Shown one piece after another: positions 12,350 to 22,674 of a stretch of DNA of 64,000 nucleotides. Within the stretch, counting starts at the first letter, position 1; each line of letters begins with the position of its first letter. The notes under the pieces were generated by a model. It had not been told where the DNA came from, did no database searches, and saw only the letters and a program-made list of their open reading frames with translations. Source of the DNA: Sciurus carolinensis (lineage: Eukaryota > Chordata > Mammalia > Rodentia > Sciuridae); assembly GCF_902686445.1 (NCBI RefSeq), contig NC_062214.1, forward strand, positions 92,112,738 to 92,176,737, read 5' to 3'. The translations under genes were made by a program, and so were the position numbers.

Positions 12350-12600
12350 CTTTGGAATAGCCTAAGTCTGGAAACTATACAAATTGCCATTGATGGCGAG
12401 ATTGGACAAACTGCAATATATTCACACAATGGATTACTATTCAGCAATAAAAACTAACTAGTGATACAAACATCAATGTGAATGAATTTTACTCCTGTAA
12501 AGTTGAAATTATGGTTAACAATAGCTAATTGATACAGTAAATTTACTTTGGGGGGGAATTAAAATTAGATTGAGGGAACGACAGGGACAGCCATTCACTA
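12350..12600 (+). mobile_element. L1 3'-region fossil (L1M-type)
   Basis: AATATATTCACACAATGGAT, TACTATTCAGCAATAAAAAC and AACATCAATGTGAATGAATTT match the sense L1 3' order (tatatccatacAATGGAaTACTAcTCAGCAATAAAAA...aacATgAATGaATcT). The sequence decays beyond 12560. It is an old fragment without an ORF. Confidence 0.75.
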
Positions 12601-12659
12601 CACAGATTTAAGTAGAAGGACCAAAGCTCAGAAAAAGAAACAAAATTTTAGTGTTAGAA

Positions 12660-12760
12660 TGACCTCTGATACTCTGTAGCTTGGAATCTTCATTTAACAG
12701 GTAAGGAAGTAGCAGAGTGGGGATACTCTCAGATCCAGGTTTGGGTCCTTGTTCCTCCTC
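12660..12760 (+). mobile_element. Possible MIR/L2-class fragment
   Basis: CTTCATTTAACAGGTAAGGAAG, then GATCCAGGTTTGGGTC, resembles the 'cATTTtACAGaTgAGGAAa...ATtCgaAccCAGGT' arrangement. This is a weak match. Confidence 0.35.
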
Positions 12761-13019
12761 TCCCCAATGTTCCAAACAAACATTTCTGTTCTCCTTGGGG
12801 TAAATGGAGTGTAAGAGAAAAATGGTATCTTGCATATTTACTTTCTTCTGGGAAAACCTTCACTTCCCCAGTTTGTTAATTCCACACCCCAACAGTATAG
12901 AGATAGAAGCTGATTTAACTCTTCTCATTAGCAAGGGCAATTATTTAGAGACATTATCTGCTGAATACTTACTTAAGGACTGCAAGAGATTAAATGCAAC
13001 TTAGAAACTTCAAGTCTTT

Positions 13020-13245
13020 AACACTTCAATTATAATCACACCCTGACACAAAATTAATTTCCATGGTTTTAAATAATATACCAAACTGACTGATACAAAT
13101 TCCATTTCTTTCCCAATGTCAAAAGTTAATACTCATGAATAGCAAAATATCTCTATAGTCCTGAAGTTCAGATTATGTTTACATGCTAATAACTACTGGA
13201 TTAATTACCACTCTTAATTAAATAAGCTCATCTACCTAGTACAAG
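13020..13245. promoter_or_regulatory. Candidate regulatory block rich in homeodomain cores
   Basis: A repeat-free AT-rich block with TGTTTAC (13176-13182, a forkhead-type core), GGATTAATTACC (homeodomain type) and TTAATTAA (13214-13221), plus AAATTAATTTCC near 13050. The clustering is suggestive of an enhancer but could also arise from AT-richness alone. Confidence 0.3.
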
Positions 13246-13360
13246 TTATAAAAGACCTTTTAGAGACAAAACCCACTTTAAGCCTTTGGTCCAAACATAG
13301 CAAATAAACTTTTCAAAGGAGACTGGGATTTTTCCCAAGAGCATCACACATTTGACCTCT

Positions 13361-13450
13361 TTTTTTTTTTTTTTCCAGTGCTGGGGATCAAACCCAAGGC
13401 CTTGTGCTTGCAAGACAAGCACTCTACCAACTGAGCTATCTCCCCAGCCC
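13361..13450 (-). mobile_element. ID-type SINE, antisense
   Basis: The reverse complement reads GGGGCTGGGGAGATAGCTCA, then GTAGAGTGCTTGTC, a B box (GGTTTGATCC region) and a poly-A tail. This is the rodent ID element derived from tRNA-Ala. A 16-bp flanking duplication with one mismatch (13347-13362, CACATTTGACCTCTTT, and 13451-13466, CACATCTGACCTCTTT) marks the insertion. Both Pol III promoter boxes are recognisable. Confidence 0.92.
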
Positions 13451-13466
13451 CACATCTGACCTCTTT

Positions 13467-13630
13467 ACAGAGTTTTATTTCACTGCCAGAATGAAGGAAG
13501 TTTTATGGTGATTTTTTTCTATTACTAATGAAACCAAGTAAAAGCTCATTCACTGTCTATTCAAAAGTTTTGTTCTCAAATAAGAGCATCTCTAGGAAAT
13601 TAATTCCTGACAAAAAGCAAGAAAAACAAT
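13467..13630. other. Unassigned spacer
   Basis: Short unique sequence between two SINEs. No feature seen. Confidence 0.5.
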
Positions 13631-13849
13631 CTGGGTATGGTAAGGCATGCCTGTAATCCCAGTGACTCAGAAGGCTGAGGCAGGAGGATGACAAGTTGAG
13701 GCCAGTGTCAGCAACTTAGCAAGGCCCTAAGCAATTTTTTAAAAAGGGCTGGGAATGCGGCTCAGTAGTTAGGTACCCTGGGTTCAATCCCTGGTACAAA
13801 AATAAAAAAAAGAAAAAAAAAAAAAAAGAAAAGGAAAAGAAAAAGATGG
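13631..13849 (+). mobile_element. Composite B1/ID SINE (MEN-like)
   Basis: The first half (GGTATGGTAAGGCATGCCTG, TAATCCCAGTGACTCAGAAG, GCTGAGGCAGGAGGAT) is 7SL/B1-derived. The second half (GGGCTGGGAATGCGGCTCAG, GGGTTCAATCCCTGGTAC) is ID/tRNA-derived. A long impure A-rich tail runs to about 13849. This two-part structure is typical of squirrel genomes. Confidence 0.9.
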
Positions 13850-14324
13850 AAGTGTGTACAGCCAGCATTAGCTGACTTCAAGAGAAGGTGGGGAGAAACA
13901 AGGGATCAGGGACTGCTGGTGCTGGGCACATGCTTTCACAAGGAAGCCGGAAAGTCTCCCTGGTACAGCAAAGGGAACACTGGCTCTCTTATTTTGGTGA
14001 GTGGAGGGAGAAAGGGTTAACATGTAAGAGATCTGGAACATTCTCTGTCCCTAGTAAATACCAAAATCAGTGAAATGAAGCCAGACTTATAGGTCCGACC
14101 GACAGGGCTACAGGTTTTTACACCCATTTAACCTGCAGTCACAAAAAGCCACGCAGCCTCCAGGAGAGTCTGCAGCTCCATCAGAATTTACTGAACACCA
14201 GTTCCATGCACAGCTTTCTCTAGACTCTGTATGGAATGAAGACCAGAGAAAGAATTGTCATTAACCCCATGTGCCACTCTGCTGGTCCCTATAGTGTCTG
14301 TCACACTTCATGTTCTCTTTCTCA
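13850..14324. other. Unassigned sequence
   Basis: No recognised family or exon. Confidence 0.5.
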
Positions 14325-14445
14325 CAATCACTCAATGCAGGAAGAATGATGATGGGTCATTTCATAGGAGGAGTAACTGGAGATTAAGTGACCTGCCCAA
14401 GGGTACAGCAGGAAGGAAACCCAGACCTTCCTCCACTGTCCCCAG
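14325..14445 (+). mobile_element. Ancient SINE (MIR/L2-class) fragment
   Basis: GTAACTGGAGATTAAGTGAC, CTGCCCAAGGGTACAGCAGG and AAGGAAACCCAGACCT match 'gaaactgaggcacagagagGtTAAGTaACtTGCCCAAGGtcACAcAGctaG...gaACCCAGgcct'. Confidence 0.6.
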
Positions 14446-16779
14446 CCTACAGGACATTCTCCTCCCCAAAGATGAAGGAAATCCAACATTTGAAACGGAG
14501 GAGGAAGGAGCACTGTGGCCACAGAACAATGTACCACAGAAGTTCAAGCAAGGAAGATATAACCTCCCACCCACAGGCAGGCAGAAGGAGACATCACAAA
14601 AGAGGAACCCCTGGTACTGGCTTTGGGAAACAAGGTGATATTCATGCTCAGTGGCAGCAGACAAGCACAGTATGACCAGGAAAAGCAAGCAGAGACCAGG
14701 ACCTGCAAAGCCCCATATAGAGGCACTTTGGCTGGACATGTGGGAGATGAAGCCAGGATTGCAGGACTTAGTGATCCTGAGAGAAGGACTCAGAATGCCC
14801 AAATGGATTTACATTTCATCCCTTCAGGAATGAAGACTTTTCAGAGGGTCTTGAGATAGGAAGAACAGCCAGAGCAAGGGGCAGGACTGACTAGTCCCTG
14901 CTTAGCAGCTGCAGGTTGAATACATAAAAAGGGGAAGTTGAGAGACCAGGGGTTTGGACACCAGCCACTGTCATCCAGGATAAATTAAGATTCTTGAATC
15001 AGGATGTCAGAAAAGTAGGCCTGGTGTAGCTTTCAGAAGGAAGAAGTAAGGACTGGAGAGGAGGACTGAAGAAAGATGAAGTGTACCATTTTGCAGACCA
15101 GGTAAACGGAAACAGATGTTGTTACCAATCCAAACAGGAAAGGCAGGACTCAAGACATCCAAAACACCTTGAGCCAAACCAGCAGTGCAGCTCTGAGGAT
15201 TTTCCTAGGATGGCTTTTCCTTCCAAGAATCTGAGAGATACTGCAGACAAATCACATCTGTACAAATAGCCCCTCATTTCATTGATTTTCCTCACTGCAA
15301 TGAGGAACACAGGAATTTTTAATGGTTATTCTACATATACCAAACACCACTGTAGAATTTGCAATACTCAAGGGAGAAATGAAAATGTATATTCTGAAAG
15401 GAAAATCAAGTCTCTAAGCAATTACCATCTCATTTTTTAAGTGTACCTCAAGTTATCTTTGAAGGGCACGATGGAGTGTTTACTTGGTTATGAAAAGACC
15501 CCAGGGCAACTGCTTCCTGTGGGACTCTACTTGCCTCCTTAGAAGTTTCCCATGCTACTCAGGAGCATATTTTATACAGAATGACAACAAGGTTCAACAT
15601 AGACGACACAGAGAAATTTTTTCAAGAGAATTCTGAACCCAGAGAGGGTCCAGAAATGAGCCTCTCAAAAACTAGAGAAAACAAATGCAATCAGAGGGTC
15701 TGATAAATAACATCATTTTGGTGTGATGGAGTCACCTGTTATTAAAAGACTAAATTCTCGACTGCCATGACAGATGCAAACCATACAGGCAGATGGTGAA
15801 TATTTTATGTGACAGCATCACATGACAAATGGGAAAAAAAAAAGTCATCTAAACCTCACTAACCTCCGACTTCTCCGCTTTTAGTCCTTCCCCAGGACAG
15901 TAGCCTGTTGGTCAATGAAGTGTTCCTGACTAACCAGGAACCTTGTGCTAACCAGGACAAGACACTGAAACCTACCCATGAAGATACACTTTATTCAGCT
16001 TCCATGAGAAGCAAAGCCAAGCTCATGACTTCTCAAAGAAACATTTCAAAGACACCATCTTAAGGAAAATCCATCAACTAATTTTGTTTTTAACTAAAAA
16101 CAGGAAATCTGGAGAAATATGGTTGTTCATTCCACCCTGACTCCAAAGAATGGCTGCATACTCCCACATCCCCCAATGACAAGCAGAAAGGACCTCACTT
16201 CTCACACTGTGCAAAGTGGGGTGCTCCCACAGAGGAGCACATGTAAGAGTTGAGATATGAATGTATCATCTCGGGAAGAAAAATATCATTTTATATTAAA
16301 ACTAATAAAATACACTATGATTCTTAAGAAACAATAATTCAAAGAAATTTTCACAAGCCTACAGCAGCCAGTTTAGAGCTAGGCTCAACACTTTTGTGAG
16401 TGGGTGTCAATTCTCAGAATCATTCTAAAAACCTGGTGATGTCTAGCAGACAGAAACACTGTATTGCTTGGTGACCAGGCACTATCTATTCCCCTAGGTT
16501 GGCAGTCCCTCAGTCACCTGAGCACAGAATCACCCATGGGTTGGGCAAAACATCACCACAAATATTGTGTGGAAAAAGGAACAGACACTCCATGCATGCC
16601 CCCAGATCCAATACCCATAGCTCACAAATTAAATTGCATGCTGAGTCCTATCACAGGTGTGCCTTCTTACACATCTGGCCAGGTCTATGTATCATATATC
16701 ATATTATCAGATTTCGATATCATCACATTACCTAAGTTATTTCAACTACTGCATAATGGAACCACCAAGATGTCCCCAG
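14446..16779. other. Unique non-coding stretch
   Basis: No repeat recognised. Overlapping frames on both strands between 14255 and 14860 (up to 146 codons) conflict with each other and carry no family signature. Their overlap reflects local scarcity of stop codons rather than a gene. Confidence 0.5.
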
Positions 16780-16905
16780 TTTATAGCTTAAGAAACTGAA
16801 CCCCAGAGAATCAAATGACTAATCCAAAGTCACAAAGCTACTTTGTAGCATCCAAGTCCAGCTCAGCCAAAGCCCAGTATCCCCACTGTCTGGCTCACTA
16901 CTACA
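16780..16905 (+). mobile_element. Ancient SINE (MIR/L2-class) fragment
   Basis: TTAAGAAACTGAACCCCAGAGA, AATCCAAAGTCACAAAGCTA and CCCCACTGTCTGGCTCACTA follow the common order (GAaACTGAggC.CAGAGA / gcCcAAgGTCACAcAGCTA / tgtCTGaCTC). Confidence 0.55.
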
Positions 16906-17969
16906 AAGGCCAAAGTTTCTGAAGCCTTCTCCTGGGCCCTTAGGAAAACACATGCTCTCATAGGTCACCAGTGCTGATCCCAAGGGGCTGATAGCCCCTG
17001 TCACATTGGGAACACTGAACATTGGTCATAAGGGCACTGGAAACAACCACATCTTACCAGTCCCTGTACTGGAAGATGCTTAGCTAAGGCTACCAGTGAC
17101 AGTACCAAGAACAATGTGAAAATACAGACTACTAGGAGGATCCTGTCCTTAAAATTTTTCCTATGTATTAAAAACATGTTTTCCACATAGCTTACAGAAA
17201 TATTCTGAAATACAGAATTAATTTGGAACACCTCAATCCAAGCCCTAAATTAAATGTTTCCTTTTCTGATTGGGAAACAACAGGGTGTAGAGACTGATTC
17301 TAATGACACTGGATTCTTTCTCTCTCAAGGGAGCCCTGGCAATAAGGGGTGAAGTAGAAGGAGGGAGCGCCAGGCCAGGGGGTAAACAATGGCCCAGGCA
17401 AGCCAGCCAGGCTTCCCTGGCTTCAGTGGTTCTATCTGTATGAGGTGTGCAGAAGGCCAGAACCTGACAAGATCCCCAAAGCTCCTTTCCATGATCTGTG
17501 AGATGCTACGGAGTGGAGCAGAGCCAGCAGCAGAGCTTTGCAGTTGAACATGCCAAGGATAGGAGAGAGGAACGGTGCTCAATACCCACACGACTTTGTT
17601 CGAAGTGCAATCCCAAGGCTAATCTGTTCTTAAGAATCTAGAGTCTATTAGAAGTACCTTGCAATTTTCCTGAGTCAGACTTGAGATGCCAATTGGGTAT
17701 GTTTTTATTTATCATCATTATAAGATAGACATTTATAAAATAAAAACAAACAACAATCAATCAACAGATTAACCTGTAACAAATACTGTTACCCTTGATT
17801 GGTTAAACAGGTTCTATTATATTATCAAACTAAGGTCAATACACACAGGGCCATTTTTCAAATATCAAGATTTTTACCAAAAAAAAAAAAAAAAAAGCCA
17901 TTCCAAGACCCTGTACCACTCCAAAGTAGAAGTGTCAGAAACTAGTATGTGCAGACAGGAAACATAGGG
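16906..17969. other. Unique non-coding stretch
   Basis: No recognised transposon body. There is a pure A-run at 17879-17896 with no identifiable retroposon upstream. Confidence 0.5.
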
Positions 17970-18210
17970 CAATGGATAAGATAACAGATCCTAGAGTCAG
18001 ACCACCTTGCTTCAAATTCCAGCTCAGCCACTAAATAGTTATGGGATCCCAAGCAGATCACTTATGCATTCTGTAATTTTGTTTCTTTGTAAAGTGGAGA
18101 ATAAGATAAGGTCTATAAGAATAGGACCTACTTCATAAGGTTGTTAGGGGGTTAATTATTAAAATACAGATTCAGGTTGTCTTACATTAAACCTACCCAT
18201 GTAAGTGTTA
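17970..18210 (+). mobile_element. MIR SINE, nearly full length
   Basis: GATCCTAGAGTCAGACCACC, TTCAAATTCCAGCTCAGCCA, AATTTTGTTTCTTTGTAAAG and CCTACTTCATAAGGTTGTTA follow the MIR consensus from its tRNA-like head to its 3' part. It is the most complete MIR in the window. Confidence 0.85.
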
Positions 18211-19039
18211 ACTCTTACCACATGTATGTACCAGAGCACCAGGTGAAGAATGTTGATTAGAAGTAATGAATTATTATTCTATTCACAGAAAGAAAGGATA
18301 AGCTATGGCCATGTATAGACGTACACTGGCCTAAAAGTATTACTATTGAAAAGAAAATCTAATCAAGAAAACATGAGCCTGAAGTGATCTTTTTTAGTAA
18401 CAACAAAAAAATTTCATGCCCAAAGTTTGGACCCATACTATCAAGGAGAATTTAAGATAGTGACCTAAATTATGAAAACTTTACTTCATTGCACCATCTC
18501 ATCAAAGTCAAGTTAACTTTTAGTCTTCAATAAATAAAAATTCTATTTTCCTAAGTTTCCTTGAGTTTAATGGTAAATTTCATCACTTGTATTTCAAACT
18601 GCTCACTTTTTTTAAATAAAGAAACTTTGCTTCAATAATTGTCTATTGAACTTCACTCTTCTATATATTTAAATTTACTACCATTTTTAAAGAGTATATT
18701 AATCCATCTGTACCAAATATACCAATTAAGGTTTAAAGAGTTACTATAGAAAATCTATAAGGGTTTCTATTAGAGAGTCCCTCATTCAATGATATACATA
18801 GAAGAGCCCAAAATTCTATAGCCTTCACCCCGAAAACTTGAAATTTTACCAGTGACAGCAAATAAATGAGCTGCATGTTAAAAAGTATACAAAGTACTAT
18901 AAAGTAAAGAATATTTCATATAAAATAGTGACCCTGGTTTTCAGGTATTACATGTGGGATTGGGTTCATTATTTTAAAGTAACATCTCATGTACATTCCT
19001 CAGAAGATAAAAGAGCAAAACTGAGCACAGAACAGCTTG

Positions 19040-19260
19040 TTAAAGACATCTGTGCCTCTTCTGCCTGGTACTGCTTATATCCTTGGAAAGATAACTCAAT
19101 TGCTTACTAAGCATGCCACATTTTATTATGCTTCAATTACACAGTTCCTCTGATCAACCATGTTAGCATTTAATTACCATGCAATTAACTCATGGCACTA
19201 ACACAAACTCACGGGCTTTTCTGCATTAGTCACAGAAATCATCAAGCAATTGACCTAAAG
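19040..19260. promoter_or_regulatory. Candidate enhancer-like element with paired homeodomain cores
   Basis: TTAATTACCATGCAATTAA at 19170-19188 has inverted TTAATT/AATTAA arms around a 7-bp spacer and includes an octamer-like ATGCAAT. Nearby are CAATTGC, ATTACAC and CAATTGACC. The density of such cores in a repeat-free block is the basis of this call. Function is inferred, not shown. Confidence 0.35.
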
Positions 19261-19689
19261 TCACCTGCATTTTATCCCCACCCATCTGTGCTCTGGGTTC
19301 CAAGCTCTGCTCTAAAATTATGGAAGTCCCCCAGAACACCAATTCTTCTCCAACCTCATTCAAGTTGCCGAAAGAACAACTAGCCTGGGGACAGGGGGCT
19401 CTGAGGGCAAACACCTCTATTTGATGGTCTCTTGGTGGTGGAAGATGGACAAGTCAAGCCTCACTGGAAGAACAGCTACCAGGATTTGGTAGCCATAGCA
19501 GAAAATCCCCAGATGGGGCTCACAGAACTTTTGTCTTTAAATTCCTAGCTTGAGAAAACAGCCTCAAACCATCATTTCATTAAAAACAGTCATTTTAGCA
19601 CCTCAAAATTAGAAAGGATAATATCTTTTAATGAAAATCAATCCTTTGATTAAATTCATCTTTTAAAATATAATCCTTATTTTTCTCCT

Positions 19690-20070
19690 TTGGACTATAT
19701 ATTTATGGATCAACTCTTCAGGAAATATTGGGTTAAATGATTTTACTTTTCCTTCTAACCCTTAAATCTGTTAATTACATACAGCTCAACAAGTGTTTTT
19801 AAGCTAAAAAGAAGTGAACATGCTTAATTATTTGTCATCAGTAAACACACAGAAAAATTTACAGTTCATCTCACATATGCTAAAATGACAAACACCTTCA
19901 CAAGTCAAAAAATAAAAAGGGGAGATTACAGGATGCATAAAGGAAGCTTTCTGTTTCCCTGGTATAATTTCTCAAAAGATTAATACCCTTTTGAAAGCCA
20001 TTATGTTCACACAGGACTTTGAAAAGCTGTTTTTCTGATGCATGATGGGTAGAATCAGCTGTTTTAACTT
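19690..20070. promoter_or_regulatory. Candidate conserved non-coding element
   Basis: A repeat-free, AT-rich segment with GTTAATTAC, GCTTAATTATTTGTC and TGATGCATGATGG. It resembles vertebrate conserved non-coding DNA in texture, but no alignment is available to test this. Confidence 0.25.
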
Positions 20071-21759
20071 GGGACCCTAGAACGTAACTTTCAAGTCGTG
20101 AGGTTATTTATAACTCCAGAGCAAGGTCTGCTTCTACCATATCCAAGAATGCAAGACCCTAGGGAAAGGTCACCAGACAATGCCACTTGTTTCAAACACA
20201 CAGATAATACAGAATCCCCCCAACCTTTGGGCAAGCTTTCATATTAGAAATATTCCAGAGGCAAGCTAAAGGGTCTCCCGGCAGGAGGGCTCTCATCATT
20301 CTTGGGTTCAGCACAGTTCCTGGGAATTCAAATGTTAGTCTGAAGAGTTGGAATCCGGTCGTGTGTTTGTAGTACCACCCGTGTGACTATCTCATGCAGA
20401 TATGCATTTGCTCTATAAATATTTGCTGAACATTTCCTATTTGGAAGGCACCATGGGAGAGCCTTTTCTCTTCTCCCTGCAGCACACTCAAGTCCCCCAG
20501 AGGGTAGCTGAAGCAGTACACAAACAGCCTGCATGAAATGTGCTGTAACAATTGCCACGCTCCTGAAGACTGTGACATACAGATGATCACAGAGGACAGA
20601 GAGGTGTCTTTCCCTTGGTGGGATCATGGTTGGCTAGACTTGAGCTAGGCATTTAGAGAAAGATATAAAAGTGACAGTTCCAGGAAATCCCCACTGGCAC
20701 AATGTAGACCCCATTAGGGCCAGATCTTTATGGGTCTCATTCAAAATTGTTTTCTCCCATCTAAAAAAATGCCTATACAAAGTAAATGCTTCACTAGGTA
20801 TCTCCCATGAAAAAAGGAAGGAGAGAATGATCCCAAATCGGGTATTCACTTAGCCATCATGCAGTTAGCTTCAATGCATGAGATTCAATGACATCTGGCT
20901 AATGTAAGAACCAAATTCAGACTACCCAAAAGGCAAGCACCCTTGTCCCTCACCTCCACAGAGGCATGCAAGTCCCCAACCTGTGTGTTGCAGATTAAGT
21001 TTGGGGAGTACTTCTTTCACCCTTTCTCACATATCAGTTGTGAATTCTTTAATTCACTTTCTGTAATGTCACAAATTAATTCCTAACAGCAGGTGGAAAA
21101 GGGACCTTGATTTTAAGTTTCACCTAACATCTACTGTTTGTGCATAAAGTGACACAGTGCCAATATTGTAGTTTTGAAAAGTCCAGGAAAAGTTCCAGCC
21201 TGCGGCCACTAGGATAATAGAACTATATGAGGACCCTCCCACCAGCTGCATGCTCCACCCCCAGACTCCAATCCGCAGGCAGGTGGGTTCCAGAGGGTAG
21301 AAACTCAGGACAGGAACTCCAGAAGGACACTGGCTAAGCGGAAGGATTCCTGCTTACCAACATGATGCCAAGGATTGTTTAAAGGCCAGGATTTCCTAGT
21401 ACATTTTAAAATAGATTTAAATTAAGGTAAACTAGATTCAAGACAACACTTTTGTGAGTGTAGTGCCAAAACTAAGATTCACTTGCAATGTAAAAGAGGA
21501 AAAGGGAACTAGATGGGAGAGCCAAAACTCTCCTTTTCAGAGAATATCAGTTATCAGTAAGAACTATGCTTTTGTTTCTGCTTTTTGATGTTACTCAACA
21601 ACAACAACAAAAGAAGCAGGGAGGGGACCATGGGGCAGTGTTTAGAATGGTCCAGAGCCAAAAATCAAAAACAAAAAGCTTTTGAACACCAACTACTTCC
21701 TTAGCACTCTGACACCCCCCTCATGCTGATTATAACAAATAGCCCAAAGGAATCTACCA

Positions 21760-22305
21760 GAGTTTTTACTCTATGTCTATAATCTATCCTGAGTTATTTC
21801 TTTTTTAATATGGTGCAACCTCAGGATCAAGGTTCATTTTCTCCCACATCAGCATTCAACCATTCTAGTATCACTTGTTGAAAAGCCCATCCATTCCCTT
21901 ACTGAATTATGTTGGCCCCTTTCATGAAAATCTGTTGATTGTATACATGTGGGTCTTTCTCTGAATCCTCTAGTCTGTTCCATAGATCTAATACACCTAC
22001 CCTACGTCAATATCATACATCTTGACTTCTATAGCTTTATAGTAAATTGTGAAATCAGGGAGGGTCAGTCATCTATGTTCTTTTCCAAAAGAGTTTCAGC
22101 TACCTTGAGTCCTTTTCCACTTCCATGTTAATTTTAGAACAACTTGTTGATTGCTTACAAACACACACAAACAAGAAAACACCATTTGTGGGATTTTGCA
22201 TGAGATTGCATTGATCCTACAGATCGATTTGGGGAGATGATATCTTAATGGTAAACCTTCCAATCCATAAACATAGTATATCTTTCATTCAAGGGACCCA
22301 GCAGA
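21760..22305 (-). mobile_element. L1 fragment from the ORF2 3' part, antisense
   Basis: Plus-strand text TAATATGGTGCAACCTCAGG, TCACTTGTTGAAAAGCCCAT, CTATAGCTTTATAGTAAATT, GTGAAATCAGGGAGGGTCAG, GAGATTGCATTGATCCTACA and AACCTTCCAATCCATAAACA follows the antisense L1 ORF2 order. Several substitutions and stop codons break the frame. It is an old, non-functional piece of an L1 coding region. Confidence 0.8.
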
Positions 22306-22387
22306 GTTAAAAAGAATAAAAAAACCTAGAACTACTACCTTGTGTGTCAAGGAGGGAAGAAAGTGAAGAATAGCCAGAAAACAGCAA

Positions 22388-22395
<8 letters not shown>

Positions 22396-22418
<23 letters not shown>

Positions 22419-22420
22419 AA
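22396..22420. repeat. Poly-A run
   Basis: An uninterrupted run of about 25 A residues with no recognisable retroposon immediately upstream. Confidence 0.9.
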
Positions 22421-22520
22421 TTACAACTTTACATAATTCTTTCATAAGCCTTACAGGTAATCATTCTACTGGCAGAAAAATAAAGGGTTGAATATGTACA
22501 TTGAAGAAATAGATGTAGGT

Positions 22521-22664
22521 GGCTGGGGTTGTGGCTCAGTGATAGAGTGCCTGCCTACTATGTGTGAGGCACTGGGTTCAATTCTCAGCACCACATACAA
22601 ATAAGTAAAAAATAAAGATCCACTGACAACTAAATTAAAAAAAAAAAAAAAAAAAAAAGAAAGA
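22521..22664 (+). mobile_element. Sciurid ID-type SINE with extended tail
   Basis: GGCTGGGGTTGTGGCTCAGT begins the tRNA-Ala-like head. The B box lies in GGGTTCAATTCTCAGCACC, and the family's CACATACAAATAAG and ACTGACAACTAAATTAAAA tail segments follow. Flanking AAGAAATAGA (22504-22513 and 22665-22674) is the likely target-site duplication. The A-tail exceeds 20 bases, consistent with a fairly young copy. Confidence 0.93.
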
Positions 22665-22674
22665 AAGAAATAGA

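Larger units (their letters stand above)
18211..21759. other. Repeat-poor AT-rich stretch
   Basis: About 3.5 kb in which I recognise no transposon. The first 1.9 kb is strongly AT-rich with many TAAT/ATTA cores. Absence of SINEs and LTRs over this length contrasts with the flanks and is compatible with either constraint or chance. Open frames are under 100 codons. Confidence 0.5.

Noticed and set aside
13246..13455. Minus-strand frame with a tidy N-terminal motif
   Set aside because: It is the translation of the antisense ID SINE.
14255..14860. Overlapping frames on both strands (up to 146 codons)
   Set aside because: Several mutually exclusive frames with no family signature. One begins inside an ancient SINE. 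This is local stop-codon scarcity.
21760..22305. Possible active L1
   Set aside because: Only a fragment of the ORF2 3' region is present, with frame breaks and no 5' or 3' UTR.
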